From Acidimicrobiia bacterium (lineage in GTDB: Bacteria; Acidobacteriota; Terriglobia; Bryobacterales; Bryobacteraceae), in the NCBI GenBank assembly GCA_016871315.1, contig VFZE01000031.1, positions 1 to 64,000 of the forward strand: DNA of 64,000 nt, in the 5' to 3' direction. The notes beneath the pieces are model-generated. The model was not told the DNA's origin and searched no databases. It saw nothing but the letters and a program-made list of their open reading frames with translations. The position numbers and the translations under genes were made by a program. Shown piece by piece: positions 43,634-52,085 of this stretch (its first letter is position 1; the number at the start of each line of letters is the position of its first letter).

Positions 43634-44964
43634 TTCTTCGAGTTCCTCGCCGCAAGCCGCGCCGCCGCCAGCTGGCCCTGCCGCGCGTAATCGATCGCCT
43701 CGCCCAGAATGCGCGCCGCCTCTTGAGGCGCATGAAAGCCCGTGGAGTTTTCCGCATTCACAAAGTCCACCCGGAACTGCGCCTTGCGTTGCAGCTTCCG
43801 GGCCGAATCGAGGGGCCCATCCGCCACCCCGGCCGACTGCGCCGCCTTCACTTCGTCGTACAGCGCCAGCAGCGCATCTTCGGCCTGTATCAACAGCCGC
43901 GCGTTGCGCTGTTGAATGATCTCCACCCGCGTCTTCATCTCCTCGGCCGAAAACGGGTGGCAAACCAGGCACGCCCGCTCGACGTTCAGCATCGGGCTGC
44001 GCACATGATGATCGCTGACCTTCATCGCCCCCTCGCGCTTGTAGGGCATGTGACAGTCCGCGCAGGCGACGCCCGAGCGCGCATGGATGCCCTGACTCCA
44101 CAATTCAAACTCCGGGTGCTGCGCCTTCAGCACTCCGGCGCCGGTTTCGGCATGCTTCCAGTCACTGAAACCCACCTCGTCGTAGTAGGCTTCGATCTCC
44201 TCCACCTTCAGCCCCTTTGACCACGGGTAGGTGACCAGCTTCTTCTCGCCGGCGAAATAGTACTCCACGTGGCACTGGCCGCAGACGTAGCTGCGCATCT
44301 CCTGTCGCGTCGCCATCGTGTTGGGATCGTAGTTGCCGATTCCCTGGGACTTCTTGAACGCCTTGATGCCGTTGATAAAACCCGGCCGATTCACTTCCAG
44401 CGCCATCGTCTTCGGGTTATGGCAGTCCAGGCAGACCACCGGGTGGGTCACCAACTTGCGCGCCTCGGAAAACGGCTTCTGGCAGATCTCCTCGAAGCCC
44501 TTCATGATGTCGCCGCCGCCGGCCTTGCGGTAGGCGGGAATCACCGACGCGTGGCAATGCAGGCAGGAGCCCGGCTGGTTCCGCTTTTTCGTCCTCTCCG
44601 TTTCGTCCTGGTCTTTCAGGGAATAGTAGTGTCCCCGGTCCTCGCGGAAGTCCAGCGCAAAGGCGTAGCCGGCGAAGATGCGGCGGAGCCGGGGGTCTTC
44701 GTCCAGCCGCTGAAACGCCTCGCTGCCGCCGAACTTGGTGCGCTGCGTGTCGACAGTGCGCATGTAGCCGTCGTATTGGCGCGGGAAGTTCTTACCCCAC
44801 TCCGCCGGGTCCACCGTGTCTTCATGGATGTGCGCCAGTGGCAGGTAGGTCTGCTGGGCCTCCTGCTTGCGCTCGGTGATGTTCATGAGCAGTCCGGTGA
44901 CGATGAATGTCGCCACCGCCACTCCGGCAATCAGCGTGATGTACAGAATCCGCGAGTTCTTCAT
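43630..44964 (-). CDS. nrfA: ammonia-forming cytochrome c nitrite reductase, CxxCH variant at heme 1
   Basis: 444 aa from the ATG at 44964 (AAAGGA upstream); an upstream in-frame start at 45069 runs into nrfH. One N-terminal membrane anchor or uncleaved signal (YITLIAGVAVATFIVTGLLM). Five heme motifs: CLHCH 134-138, CLDCH 178-182, CGQCH 228-232, CADCH 301-305, CLVCH 332-336. Spacing matches NrfA exactly in order, but heme 1, the active-site heme with Lys ligand (CxxCK) in canonical enzymes, is CxxCH here. VEYYF and the QGIHARSG His keep the catalytic Tyr and His. Reduces nitrite to ammonium with six electrons, supplied by NrfH encoded 19 bp upstream. Confidence 0.92.
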   Translation of the reverse strand: MKNSRILYITLIAGVAVATFIVTGLLMNITERKQEAQQTYLPLAHIHEDTVDPAEWGKNFPRQYDGYMRTVDTQRTKFGGSEAFQRLDEDPRLRRIFAGYAFALDFREDRGHYYSLKDQDETERTKKRNQPGSCLHCHASVIPAYRKAGGGDIMKGFEEICQKPFSEARKLVTHPVVCLDCHNPKTMALEVNRPGFINGIKAFKKSQGIGNYDPNTMATRQEMRSYVCGQCHVEYYFAGEKKLVTYPWSKGLKVEEIEAYYDEVGFSDWKHAETGAGVLKAQHPEFELWSQGIHARSGVACADCHMPYKREGAMKVSDHHVRSPMLNVERACLVCHPFSAEEMKTRVEIIQQRNARLLIQAEDALLALYDEVKAAQSAGVADGPLDSARKLQRKAQFRVDFVNAENSTGFHAPQEAARILGEAIDYARQGQLAAARLAARNSKK

Positions 44965-44983
44965 GATTCCTTTCTCCCGCGCC

Positions 44984-45487
44984 TCAGCGCCGGGGACCGT
45001 GGCCGACGCCCGAGTGGCACTTGGTGCATCGCGTCTCCTGCCTGGCGCCGAGACTGGCTCGCAGCTCATGCGTCAGATCCAGATGGCACCGCACGCAGTT
45101 GGCCTCCACGACCTCAAAATTGATCTGGCGTATCCGGATCGGCTCGGCGAAGTTCTGCAACGTGAACTTTAGTGAATGGTTCCAGCCGTTGTCGGCCTTG
45201 TTGATGAGCTTGGGCAGCGCCGCCGCCGGTGCGTGGCAGTCATTGCACGTGGCCTCGCCGTGGTGGCTGGACTTCTGCCACGAGGCCAGGTGGTCGTTCA
45301 TGATGTGGCAGTTGGCGCACGCCGCCGGATCATTGCTGAAGTAGGCCAGCCCCTTGGCAAATTGGAAAGTATAGGTTCCCAGGCCCAGTAGAAGGCCGAT
45401 GGCCAAGGTCAAGATCAAGGGCAATCCGGAGTGGCCAATCAAGGCGTTCCGCCGGCCGCCTCTGATTTCAGATAAGCAGCACCGCAA
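44984..45487 (-). CDS. nrfH: tetraheme quinol dehydrogenase NrfH
   Basis: Up to 167 aa; the TTG at 45487 is uncertain and a TTG at 45442 is equally possible. One TM helix (LPLILTLAIGLLLGLGTYTF) anchors a NapC/NirT-type domain with four hemes: CANCH, CNDCH, CVRCH and CTKCH. The first has the CxxCHxM pattern (CANCHIM) typical of NrfH, where the Met is a heme ligand. It passes electrons from menaquinol to NrfA. It begins 8 bp after metW and ends 19 bp before nrfA, so all appear co-transcribed. Confidence 0.93.
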   Translation of the reverse strand: MRCCLSEIRGGRRNALIGHSGLPLILTLAIGLLLGLGTYTFQFAKGLAYFSNDPAACANCHIMNDHLASWQKSSHHGEATCNDCHAPAAALPKLINKADNGWNHSLKFTLQNFAEPIRIRQINFEVVEANCVRCHLDLTHELRASLGARQETRCTKCHSGVGHGPRR

Positions 45488-45495
45488 ATCCTATT

Positions 45496-46122
45496 CTACC
45501 GCCGGATCTGGTACACCGCAACTTCCGCCAATAGGTTCGGCAACACCCCCACCTGATGTGGCCCCCTCAGGAATATCCGCTTCTCCACCGTCCAGCTTTC
45601 CTTTCCCGCAAGCGATTCGAAATCATCCACGGTCAGGAAATGCACGTTCGGCGAATCGTACCAGTTGTGGGGGAACAACGCTGTCTGCGGTGCACGCCCG
45701 CTCACCAAGTGCGACCACCTCACACGCCAGTGGCCGAAATTGGGGAACGCCACAATCGCGCGCTTGCCCACCCGCAGCATCTCCCGCAGCACCTTCAGCG
45801 GCCGCAGAGACTCCTGCAGCGTCTGACTCAAAATGACGTAGTCGAACGCCTGATCCGGGTAGCCCTCCAGGCTCTGCTCGAGATCGCCCTGGTAGACCGA
45901 AACTCCGCGCGCGATGGCCACTCGTACCTTGGCGGCGTCGATCTCGACCCCGCGCGCCCGGATGTCCTTGTTCTCGACGAGCCACGCCAACAGCTCCGCC
46001 TCGCCACATCCCAAATCGAGCACCATCGAGCCGGGATCAATGATCTCTCCGATGATGGCGTAATCGCTGCGGCCCAGGATCTCATGCACCTTGGGCCGCC
46101 GCCGCGGTTCGGCGGCGCTCAT
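45496..46122 (-). CDS. metW: MetW, methionine biosynthesis partner of MetX
   Basis: 208 aa methyltransferase-fold protein with SAM-type glycine loop VLDLGCGEAELLAWLVE and the MetW core GVEIDAAKVRVAIARGVSVY, then DYVILSQTLQESLRPLKVLR. The end (NVHFLTVDDFESL, KRIFLRGPHQVGVLPNLLAE) is also typical. MetW is needed with MetX for homoserine acylation in many bacteria. Overlaps the metX stop by 4 bp (ATGA), the usual order metX-metW. Unusually the run continues into nrfH-nrfA. Confidence 0.95.
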   Translation of the reverse strand: MSAAEPRRRPKVHEILGRSDYAIIGEIIDPGSMVLDLGCGEAELLAWLVENKDIRARGVEIDAAKVRVAIARGVSVYQGDLEQSLEGYPDQAFDYVILSQTLQESLRPLKVLREMLRVGKRAIVAFPNFGHWRVRWSHLVSGRAPQTALFPHNWYDSPNVHFLTVDDFESLAGKESWTVEKRIFLRGPHQVGVLPNLLAEVAVYQIRR

Positions 46123-47228
46123 CGGCGGGCAACCTCCTTGAGCGTCCGTGCCAGAAAACCGCCCACCATCTCCGCCTGCTCGCCCACCTCCACCAGGAAC
46201 GCGTCATGCCCGTAGTTGGAGGTCAGTTCACAGTAAGCCACATCGCGGTTGCGGCCGCGCAACGCGTTCACGATCTCCAGCGACTGATAGCTCGGATACA
46301 GCCAGTCGGAGGTGAAACTCAACACCAGGAACCGGCACGTGGCGCGCTCAATCGATGCGGCCAGCGACGGATAGCCGGCGCTCAGATCGTAATAGTCCAT
46401 CGCCTTGGTGATGTACAGGTAAGAGTTGGCGTCAAAACGGTCGACAAACTGGCTCCCGCGGTAGCGCAGATAGCTCTCCACCTCGAAATCAACCGAGTCA
46501 AAGCCCGGCCCGCCGTTCTTTTCGCGCTGCCTTCGCCCGAACTTCTCACGCATGGAATCGTCGCTCATGTAGGTGATGTGGCCCACCATGCGCGCCACCG
46601 ACAGCCCGCGCGCCGGCATCCTGCTGCCGTAGTAGTTGCCGGTGTTCCAGTCCGGATCGGCCATGATCGCCTGCCTGCCCACCTCGTGGAATGCGATCTG
46701 CATCGCCGAATGCCGCGCCGTCGAGGCAATCGGAATTGCCGAAGCAACTTGGTCCGGATACGCCACCGCCCACTCCAGCGCCTGCATGCCGCCCATCGAT
46801 CCACCGGAAACAGAAAGCAGCCGTTTAATACCGAGGTGGTTGATCAGTTTGTTCTGTAGCCGCACCATGTCGCCGATGGTGACCGCCGGAAAAGAGCTGC
46901 CATAGGGACAGCCGGTGGCGGGATTGATGGAACTCGGACCTGTCGTCCCGCGGCATCCGCTCAACACGTTGGAACAGATCACGAAGTACTTGTCCGTATC
47001 GAAACCCTTGCCCGGGCCGATCATATTATCCCACCAGCCGGGCTTGCCATCGGGGCCGATTCCGGCCGCGTGCGCATCCCCGGAGAAGGCATGCTCGATC
47101 AGGATCGCGTTGGAACGGTCCTGGTTCAGTTCGCCGTAGCTCTCATAGGCTACATCGACCGGCGCCAGCGTGACGCCGCAATCCAGTTTCAGGGAATCGA
47201 AACGAACAATCTTAGTCTCGGTTGTCAA
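46119..47228 (-). CDS. metX: homoserine O-acetyltransferase (or O-succinyltransferase) MetX
   Basis: 369 aa with a TTG start and no other in-frame start nearby. Alpha/beta-hydrolase fold: YESYGELNQDRSNAILIEHA, GWWDNMIGPGKGFDTDKYFV, nucleophile SVSGGSMGGMQALEW, acid region near SFTSDWLYP, and His in NYGHDAFLVEVGEQ. Transfers an acyl group to L-homoserine, the first committed methionine step. Acetyl versus succinyl specificity cannot be read safely from the fold. Upstream of it only 41 bp separate the divergent hydrolase gene, with no room for a SAM riboswitch. Confidence 0.95.
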   Translation of the reverse strand: MTTETKIVRFDSLKLDCGVTLAPVDVAYESYGELNQDRSNAILIEHAFSGDAHAAGIGPDGKPGWWDNMIGPGKGFDTDKYFVICSNVLSGCRGTTGPSSINPATGCPYGSSFPAVTIGDMVRLQNKLINHLGIKRLLSVSGGSMGGMQALEWAVAYPDQVASAIPIASTARHSAMQIAFHEVGRQAIMADPDWNTGNYYGSRMPARGLSVARMVGHITYMSDDSMREKFGRRQREKNGGPGFDSVDFEVESYLRYRGSQFVDRFDANSYLYITKAMDYYDLSAGYPSLAASIERATCRFLVLSFTSDWLYPSYQSLEIVNALRGRNRDVAYCELTSNYGHDAFLVEVGEQAEMVGGFLARTLKEVARR

Positions 47229-47269
47229 GGCACAACCCCGGGGGAAACGATCATGATAACAGTATGGTG

Positions 47270-49522
47270 ATGCGCGTGTTGATCCTTTGGTTGCTGCTGT
47301 TTTCTCCGGCCTTCGCTCAGACGCCGCTAGCCGGCACCCAGCGGCTTGACACCACGGTGGATTTCGCCGACGCGCTCATGGACGGCGCCCACCTCTACAT
47401 CGAGCGCCAGATCGCCCAGGCCCAGACCGCACGCCAGCGGCACTGGCGGCGCGATCTCTCCTCCCCGGCCGCCTACCGTGCCTCCATCGAACCCAACCGC
47501 GCCCGGCTCCTGCGCATGATCGGCGCCGTTGACCCGCGGCTGCCCGTCCGTATGGAGCGTTTCGGCGATGATGCCGGTCCAGCCCTCGTTGCCGAAACTG
47601 CCTCCTACCGCGTCTATCAGGTCCGCTGGCCCGTGCTCGAAGGCGTCTTCTCCGAAGGGCTCCTCCTGGAGCCGGTTGGCAAGCCCGTGGCCGCCGCCGT
47701 CGCCATCCCGGACGCCGATCAGACGCCGGAACAGTTCGCCGGTCTGGCGCCGGGCATCGAACCGGCCCGGCAGTTCGCGCGGCGCTTGGCCGAAAGCGGC
47801 TGCCTCGTCATTGTCCCCGCCCTCATCGACCGCTCCTCACGCTATTCCGGCCGCCCCGATATCCGCCTAACCGACCAGCCGCACCGCGAATGGATCTACC
47901 GTCAGGCGTTCCAAATGGGCCGCCACATCATCGGCTATGAGGTACAGAAAGTGCAATCGGCCATTGACTGGCTCGCCCAGCGCCATGCCGGACTGCCCGT
48001 CGCACTCGCCGGCTACGGCGAAGGCGGCCTCATCGCTTTCTACGCCGCCGCCGTCGACACCCGCGTTTCCGCAACGCTCGTCAGTGGTTACTTCCGCTCC
48101 CGCGAACTGGTCTGGACGGAACCGATCTACCGCAACCTCTGGGGCCTGCTCGCCGAGTTTGGTGACGCCGAGATCGCCTCACTCATCGCCCCCTCCGCTC
48201 TCATCGTCGAACATGCCCCTGAACCGGAATTCCGCTCCATGAAAGGCGACCTTTCCACACCGTACTTCGAGGAAGTCGAGGCTGAATTCCGCCGCATCGC
48301 CACCCTCGTTCCGGACAGCTTCCAGCGCCGGCATCTGGTCCGCGATTCCACCGCCGCGCTGAATGCTCTGCTCGGCTCGCTCCGCATCGGGCTAGCCGAG
48401 CCCCGCCCGCCGGGCAAGCTCCGCGGCTCCTCTTCCACCGAACGCCAGCGCACGCTCGTCAAGCAGCTTGAGTCTCACGTCCAGAACCTCGTCAGTGAAT
48501 CGGAGCAGACGCGCGCCGCCTTCTTCCTCCACAAAGTCGCGCCCGAGATGGCCGACACAACCTGGTTCACCGCCCTCCGCAAGCCGTCGGTGTCCGCGGA
48601 CCGCTTCGTCGAAGCTTCCCGCTGGTATCGCAATCATCTCTGGGAAGAAGTGATCGGCAAGTTCACCGAGCCGCTGCTCCCACCCAATCCCCGTACACGC
48701 CGCATCTACGACACGCCGGAATATACCGGCTACGACGTCGTCCTCGACGTATTTCCCGAGCTGACCGCCTGGGGCGTGCTGCTGCTGCCGAAAGACCTCC
48801 GGCCCGGCGAGCGCCGTCCCGTCGTCGTCTGCCAGCACGGCCGCCGCGGCATCCCCAGTGACCTCATCGAAGACGAATCCAACGTTTATCAGCGCTTCGC
48901 CGCCAAACTGGCCGCCCGCGGCTTCGTCGTCTTCGTACCGCATAACCTCTACCGCGCCGAAGAACGCTACCGGTGGCTTGACCGCAAGGCCAACTCCGTC
49001 AAGGCGTCGCTGTTTTCCTTCCTCCTCGCTCAGCATGACCAGATCCTCCGCTGGCTCGCGGCGCAGCCCTTCGTCGACCCGGCCCGCATCGGCTTCTACG
49101 GCCTCAGCTACGGCGGGGAAACCGCCGTCCGCGTCCCCACCATCCTGGAAGGCTACAGCCTTTCCATCTGCTCCGGCGATTTCAATAACTGGACCCGCAA
49201 GGTCGCCTCCACCCGCGAAGCCTTCAGTTTCATGTTCACCAATGAATGGGAGATGCCCTACTTCAACATGGGCTCCACCTTCGACTACGGCGAACTCGCC
49301 TACCTCATGATTCCCCGCCCCTTCATGGTCGAGCGCGGCCATCACGACCGCGTCGGCCGCGACCGCTGGGTCGCCTATGAGTACGCCAAGGTCCGCTGGC
49401 TATACACCCAATTCGGCCTTGCAGACCGGACCGAAATCGAGTACTTCAACGGCGGCCACGCCATCAACGCCCACCAAACCTTCGACTTCCTACATAAGCA
49501 CCTGAACTGGCCCCTCCGCTAG
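47270..49522 (+). CDS. exported tandem alpha/beta-hydrolase, first active site lost
   Basis: 750 aa from the ATG at 47270 (ATG 47264 possible). Signal peptide MRVLILWLLLFSPAFAQ. Two hydrolase-like halves are visible. In the first (about residues 120-290) the nucleophile elbow reads ALAGYGEGGLIAF, with Gly where Ser is expected, so it is probably inactive. In the second (about 490-745) it reads GFYGLSYGGETAVR with Ser intact, followed by late FNGGHAINAHQTF with the His. PVVVCQHGRRGIPSDL is the oxyanion-side strand. Such large exported acetyl-xylan-esterase/dienelactone-like proteins are common in Acidobacteria and Planctomycetes. Substrate unknown; ester of plant or microbial polymer is likely. 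Confidence 0.75.
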   Translation: MRVLILWLLLFSPAFAQTPLAGTQRLDTTVDFADALMDGAHLYIERQIAQAQTARQRHWRRDLSSPAAYRASIEPNRARLLRMIGAVDPRLPVRMERFGDDAGPALVAETASYRVYQVRWPVLEGVFSEGLLLEPVGKPVAAAVAIPDADQTPEQFAGLAPGIEPARQFARRLAESGCLVIVPALIDRSSRYSGRPDIRLTDQPHREWIYRQAFQMGRHIIGYEVQKVQSAIDWLAQRHAGLPVALAGYGEGGLIAFYAAAVDTRVSATLVSGYFRSRELVWTEPIYRNLWGLLAEFGDAEIASLIAPSALIVEHAPEPEFRSMKGDLSTPYFEEVEAEFRRIATLVPDSFQRRHLVRDSTAALNALLGSLRIGLAEPRPPGKLRGSSSTERQRTLVKQLESHVQNLVSESEQTRAAFFLHKVAPEMADTTWFTALRKPSVSADRFVEASRWYRNHLWEEVIGKFTEPLLPPNPRTRRIYDTPEYTGYDVVLDVFPELTAWGVLLLPKDLRPGERRPVVVCQHGRRGIPSDLIEDESNVYQRFAAKLAARGFVVFVPHNLYRAEERYRWLDRKANSVKASLFSFLLAQHDQILRWLAAQPFVDPARIGFYGLSYGGETAVRVPTILEGYSLSICSGDFNNWTRKVASTREAFSFMFTNEWEMPYFNMGSTFDYGELAYLMIPRPFMVERGHHDRVGRDRWVAYEYAKVRWLYTQFGLADRTEIEYFNGGHAINAHQTFDFLHKHLNWPLR

Positions 49523-49607
49523 CCTCCCGGGCGCCCGTTCGTGGTCTAATAGATAGTTGCGCCGATTTGCTGGGAACCGCAAATACAGGCGCGCCATCTA
49601 TCTCTCC

Positions 49608-50357
49608 ATGCAACAAAAAGCCATCATCCTGACGGCGCTACTCGCGTGCGGCGCATTTCCTGTTCTGGCCCAGGATGCCGAGCCGGCCTATGTGCGCCGC
49701 TTCTCCGCGGGACCCATGCTCAGCGTACTTGGGTTAAGCCCCATCCCGGGAAATGATCAGACCGTGACGCTGACGGACCCTCCCTTCAACGCCGTTCACC
49801 GTACCACCTCCAAGCCCAAGCGTGTGGGCTATGGATTCGTCGCCCAGTTGGTTCTGACGGACCGCTTCGCATTGAACACCAACTTCCTGCTCCGCCGCAT
49901 GCAGTATGAATTGAGGAGCGACATTCACGAAGGCATCGACAACCCGCGAACCATCGTCGATGAGCGCCGTTTCAGCCAGCGTGTGGAAGAGACACGCGCC
50001 CGTGTCCTGGACATTCCCATCACCCTCCGCTTCTACGGTAAAAACCGCTTCGATTACGGCCCCCGCTGGTTTGTCGATGCCGGCGGCGCCATTCGCAACA
50101 TCCGGAGCATTGGTTCACAGATCAGCCGGGGTGAAGGCGGCGATCCTCCCGCCGTTGTCAGCAACAGTCCCATTACCCCGTCGAAGAAGACCATTCGCGG
50201 CGTTGTCGGCGGCTTCGGCGTACAGGCCATCGACGAGCTCGGCATCCGCATCATCCCCCAGATCCGCTACACCCGGTGGTTTGGCGCGAATTTCTCCACC
50301 CTCTCCACCGTCTCCCAGCGCAATCAAATCGAGGCCATCCTCGCGGTCACTTTTTAG
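49608..50357 (+). CDS. outer-membrane beta-barrel protein (OmpA-barrel/PorT-like)
   Basis: 249 aa from the ATG at 49608, which opens a signal peptide (MQQKAIILTALLACGAFPVL, cleavage AQDA). The mature part has regular amphipathic strands: VGYGFVAQLVLTDRFALNTN, LRRMQYELRS, DIPITLRFYG, RWFVDAGGAIRNI, GGFGVQAIDELGIRIIPQIR, and ends AILAVTF with the C-terminal Phe typical of BAM substrates. Size suggests an 8-10 strand barrel. Function unknown. No RBS is strong here, and the coding region upstream of this ATG is not supported. Confidence 0.75.
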   Translation: MQQKAIILTALLACGAFPVLAQDAEPAYVRRFSAGPMLSVLGLSPIPGNDQTVTLTDPPFNAVHRTTSKPKRVGYGFVAQLVLTDRFALNTNFLLRRMQYELRSDIHEGIDNPRTIVDERRFSQRVEETRARVLDIPITLRFYGKNRFDYGPRWFVDAGGAIRNIRSIGSQISRGEGGDPPAVVSNSPITPSKKTIRGVVGGFGVQAIDELGIRIIPQIRYTRWFGANFSTLSTVSQRNQIEAILAVTF

Positions 50358-50450
50358 AAGCCGCCGCTGAGGCTGTACAGAAACGGGTGCATCAAGAAGT
50401 GAGGGTGCCATGAGCGCCGCTTGCCTTTTCTTTCGCGATAGCATAGCGGA

Positions 50451-52076
50451 ATGCGGCTGCTCGAAATCTTCGTCATCGCGGTTACCCTTACCGCCCAAAC
50501 CAAGGCTCCGGCCATCGACGGCATCCGCCGTGACGAGCTCAAGGCTGATCTCTTCTTTCTCGCCTCCGACGCCATGCGCGGGCGGCTGACCAACACGCAG
50601 GAGTATCAGATCGCCGGCGAGTGGATCGCCTCCCGCTTCGCGCGTCTCGGCCTGAAGCCACTCACCGAGGATGGCTCCTTTTTCCAGAGATTCGACCTGG
50701 TGACAGCGCGGCTCGGGGAATCCAACCGGCTCATCATCGGCGGCGCCGAGGCCCGCCGTGTCGCGCGCATGGGCGAGGAGTATTATCCGCTCGCCTACAG
50801 CGGCAACGGCGAAGTGCGCGGCAGCGCCGTGCTCGTTGGTTACGGAGTCAAGGCGGACGAGCATGGCTGGGACGATTACCGCGGCCGTGACCTGAAAGGC
50901 TCCATCGTAATGCTGTTCGAGGGTGACCCCGCCCCCGATGATCCGAAAAGCATCTTCGACGGCCTCGTGACCAGCGAATATGCCAACAGCCTCCGCAAGG
51001 CGCTTCTCGCGCAGGAGAGCGGAGCCCGGGCGATCTTGGTCGTCAGCAGCCGCCGTGACCGCGAAGGGCCACGCTCGTTTGCCTCCAGTGGCTCGGGTTA
51101 CTGGCCGAAGAATCCGGCGCGGATTGAACGGTACCAGCTTGCCGGATACACGGAGCGCATCCGGATTCCCGTGGTGCAGATTTCTCAGGGGGTCGCCGAG
51201 CACATTTTAGGCTCGGATCTGGAGGCTTTGCGCAAGCAGGCCGATGGCGCCGGCGGGGCCGTCTTCGCTCATTCCGCGATGCCATTGGAGCTGGTAGCAT
51301 CGGTTTCGCGCACCGTGGTCACCGACCGCAACATCGTGGCGAAACTCGACGGAGCCGACCCGAAACTGAAGCAGGAGGCGGTGATCATCTCCGCCCACCA
51401 CGATCATGACGGCAGCGACGGAGCCCGCGTCTTCAACGGCGCCGATGATAACGGCTCCGGCACCGTCGGCGTGCTGGAGATCGCCGAAGCTTACGTGGAA
51501 GCCGCCCGCGGCGGGAATCGCGCCAAACGCACCATGATCTTCGCGCTGTGGGGCTCAGAAGAACGCGGTCTGCTCGGTTCCTGGGCCTGGGTGGAGCATC
51601 CTCTGTGGCCGCTGGAGCACACCGTCGCCACGCTGAACATGGATATGATCGGCCGCAACGAGGAGATTCCCGAAGGTGGCGGGCGGCGCTTCAACGGCTT
51701 AACGCCGCAGAGCGGCGCGGCCAACGCCAATAGCGTCCATGTCATGGGCTATAGCTTCAATCCGGATCTCGCCGCCGCGGTACGCCAAGCCAATCGCGAA
51801 ATCGACCTCACCCTGCGCATGGAGTACGACAATAATCGGTCCCAGCTCGTCCGGCGCAGCGATCAATGGCCGTTCCTGCAACGCAAGGTGCCGTCCGTCT
51901 TCTTCCACACCGGGCTCCATCCGGATTACCACACCACCGGCGACCGGCCGGAGCGCATCGAATACGGCAAGATGGAACGCATCGTTCGTCTGGTCTACCA
52001 GACCAGCTGGGACGTGGCGAATGCGGCGGGGCGGCCGCGGGTTCCCGCAAAGCGCGAAATTCCTCCAGCGAAGTAA
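50451..52076 (+). CDS. exported M28-family metallopeptidase
   Basis: 541 aa with a short signal (MRLLEIFVIAVTLTAQ). A PA-like insert (about 115-270, GSAVLVGYGVKADEHGWDDY) precedes and interrupts the peptidase, as in many M28 aminopeptidases. Zinc ligands: His and Asp in ISAHHDHDG and NGADDNGSGTVG, Glu-Glu in LWGSEERGLLG, Asp in LNMDMIGRNEE, and His in FHTGLHPDYHTTGDRPERI. Removes N-terminal residues from peptides or acts on gamma-Glu/Gln substrates; specificity unknown. The radical SAM gene begins 9 bp downstream. Confidence 0.9.
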   Translation: MRLLEIFVIAVTLTAQTKAPAIDGIRRDELKADLFFLASDAMRGRLTNTQEYQIAGEWIASRFARLGLKPLTEDGSFFQRFDLVTARLGESNRLIIGGAEARRVARMGEEYYPLAYSGNGEVRGSAVLVGYGVKADEHGWDDYRGRDLKGSIVMLFEGDPAPDDPKSIFDGLVTSEYANSLRKALLAQESGARAILVVSSRRDREGPRSFASSGSGYWPKNPARIERYQLAGYTERIRIPVVQISQGVAEHILGSDLEALRKQADGAGGAVFAHSAMPLELVASVSRTVVTDRNIVAKLDGADPKLKQEAVIISAHHDHDGSDGARVFNGADDNGSGTVGVLEIAEAYVEAARGGNRAKRTMIFALWGSEERGLLGSWAWVEHPLWPLEHTVATLNMDMIGRNEEIPEGGGRRFNGLTPQSGAANANSVHVMGYSFNPDLAAAVRQANREIDLTLRMEYDNNRSQLVRRSDQWPFLQRKVPSVFFHTGLHPDYHTTGDRPERIEYGKMERIVRLVYQTSWDVANAAGRPRVPAKREIPPAK

Positions 52077-52085
52077 GCTGAAGGT

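Noticed and set aside
47229-47269. Possible SAM-sensing riboswitch before metX.
   Set aside because: Only 41 bp lie between the two divergent starts, too short, and no conserved pseudoknot elements are visible.
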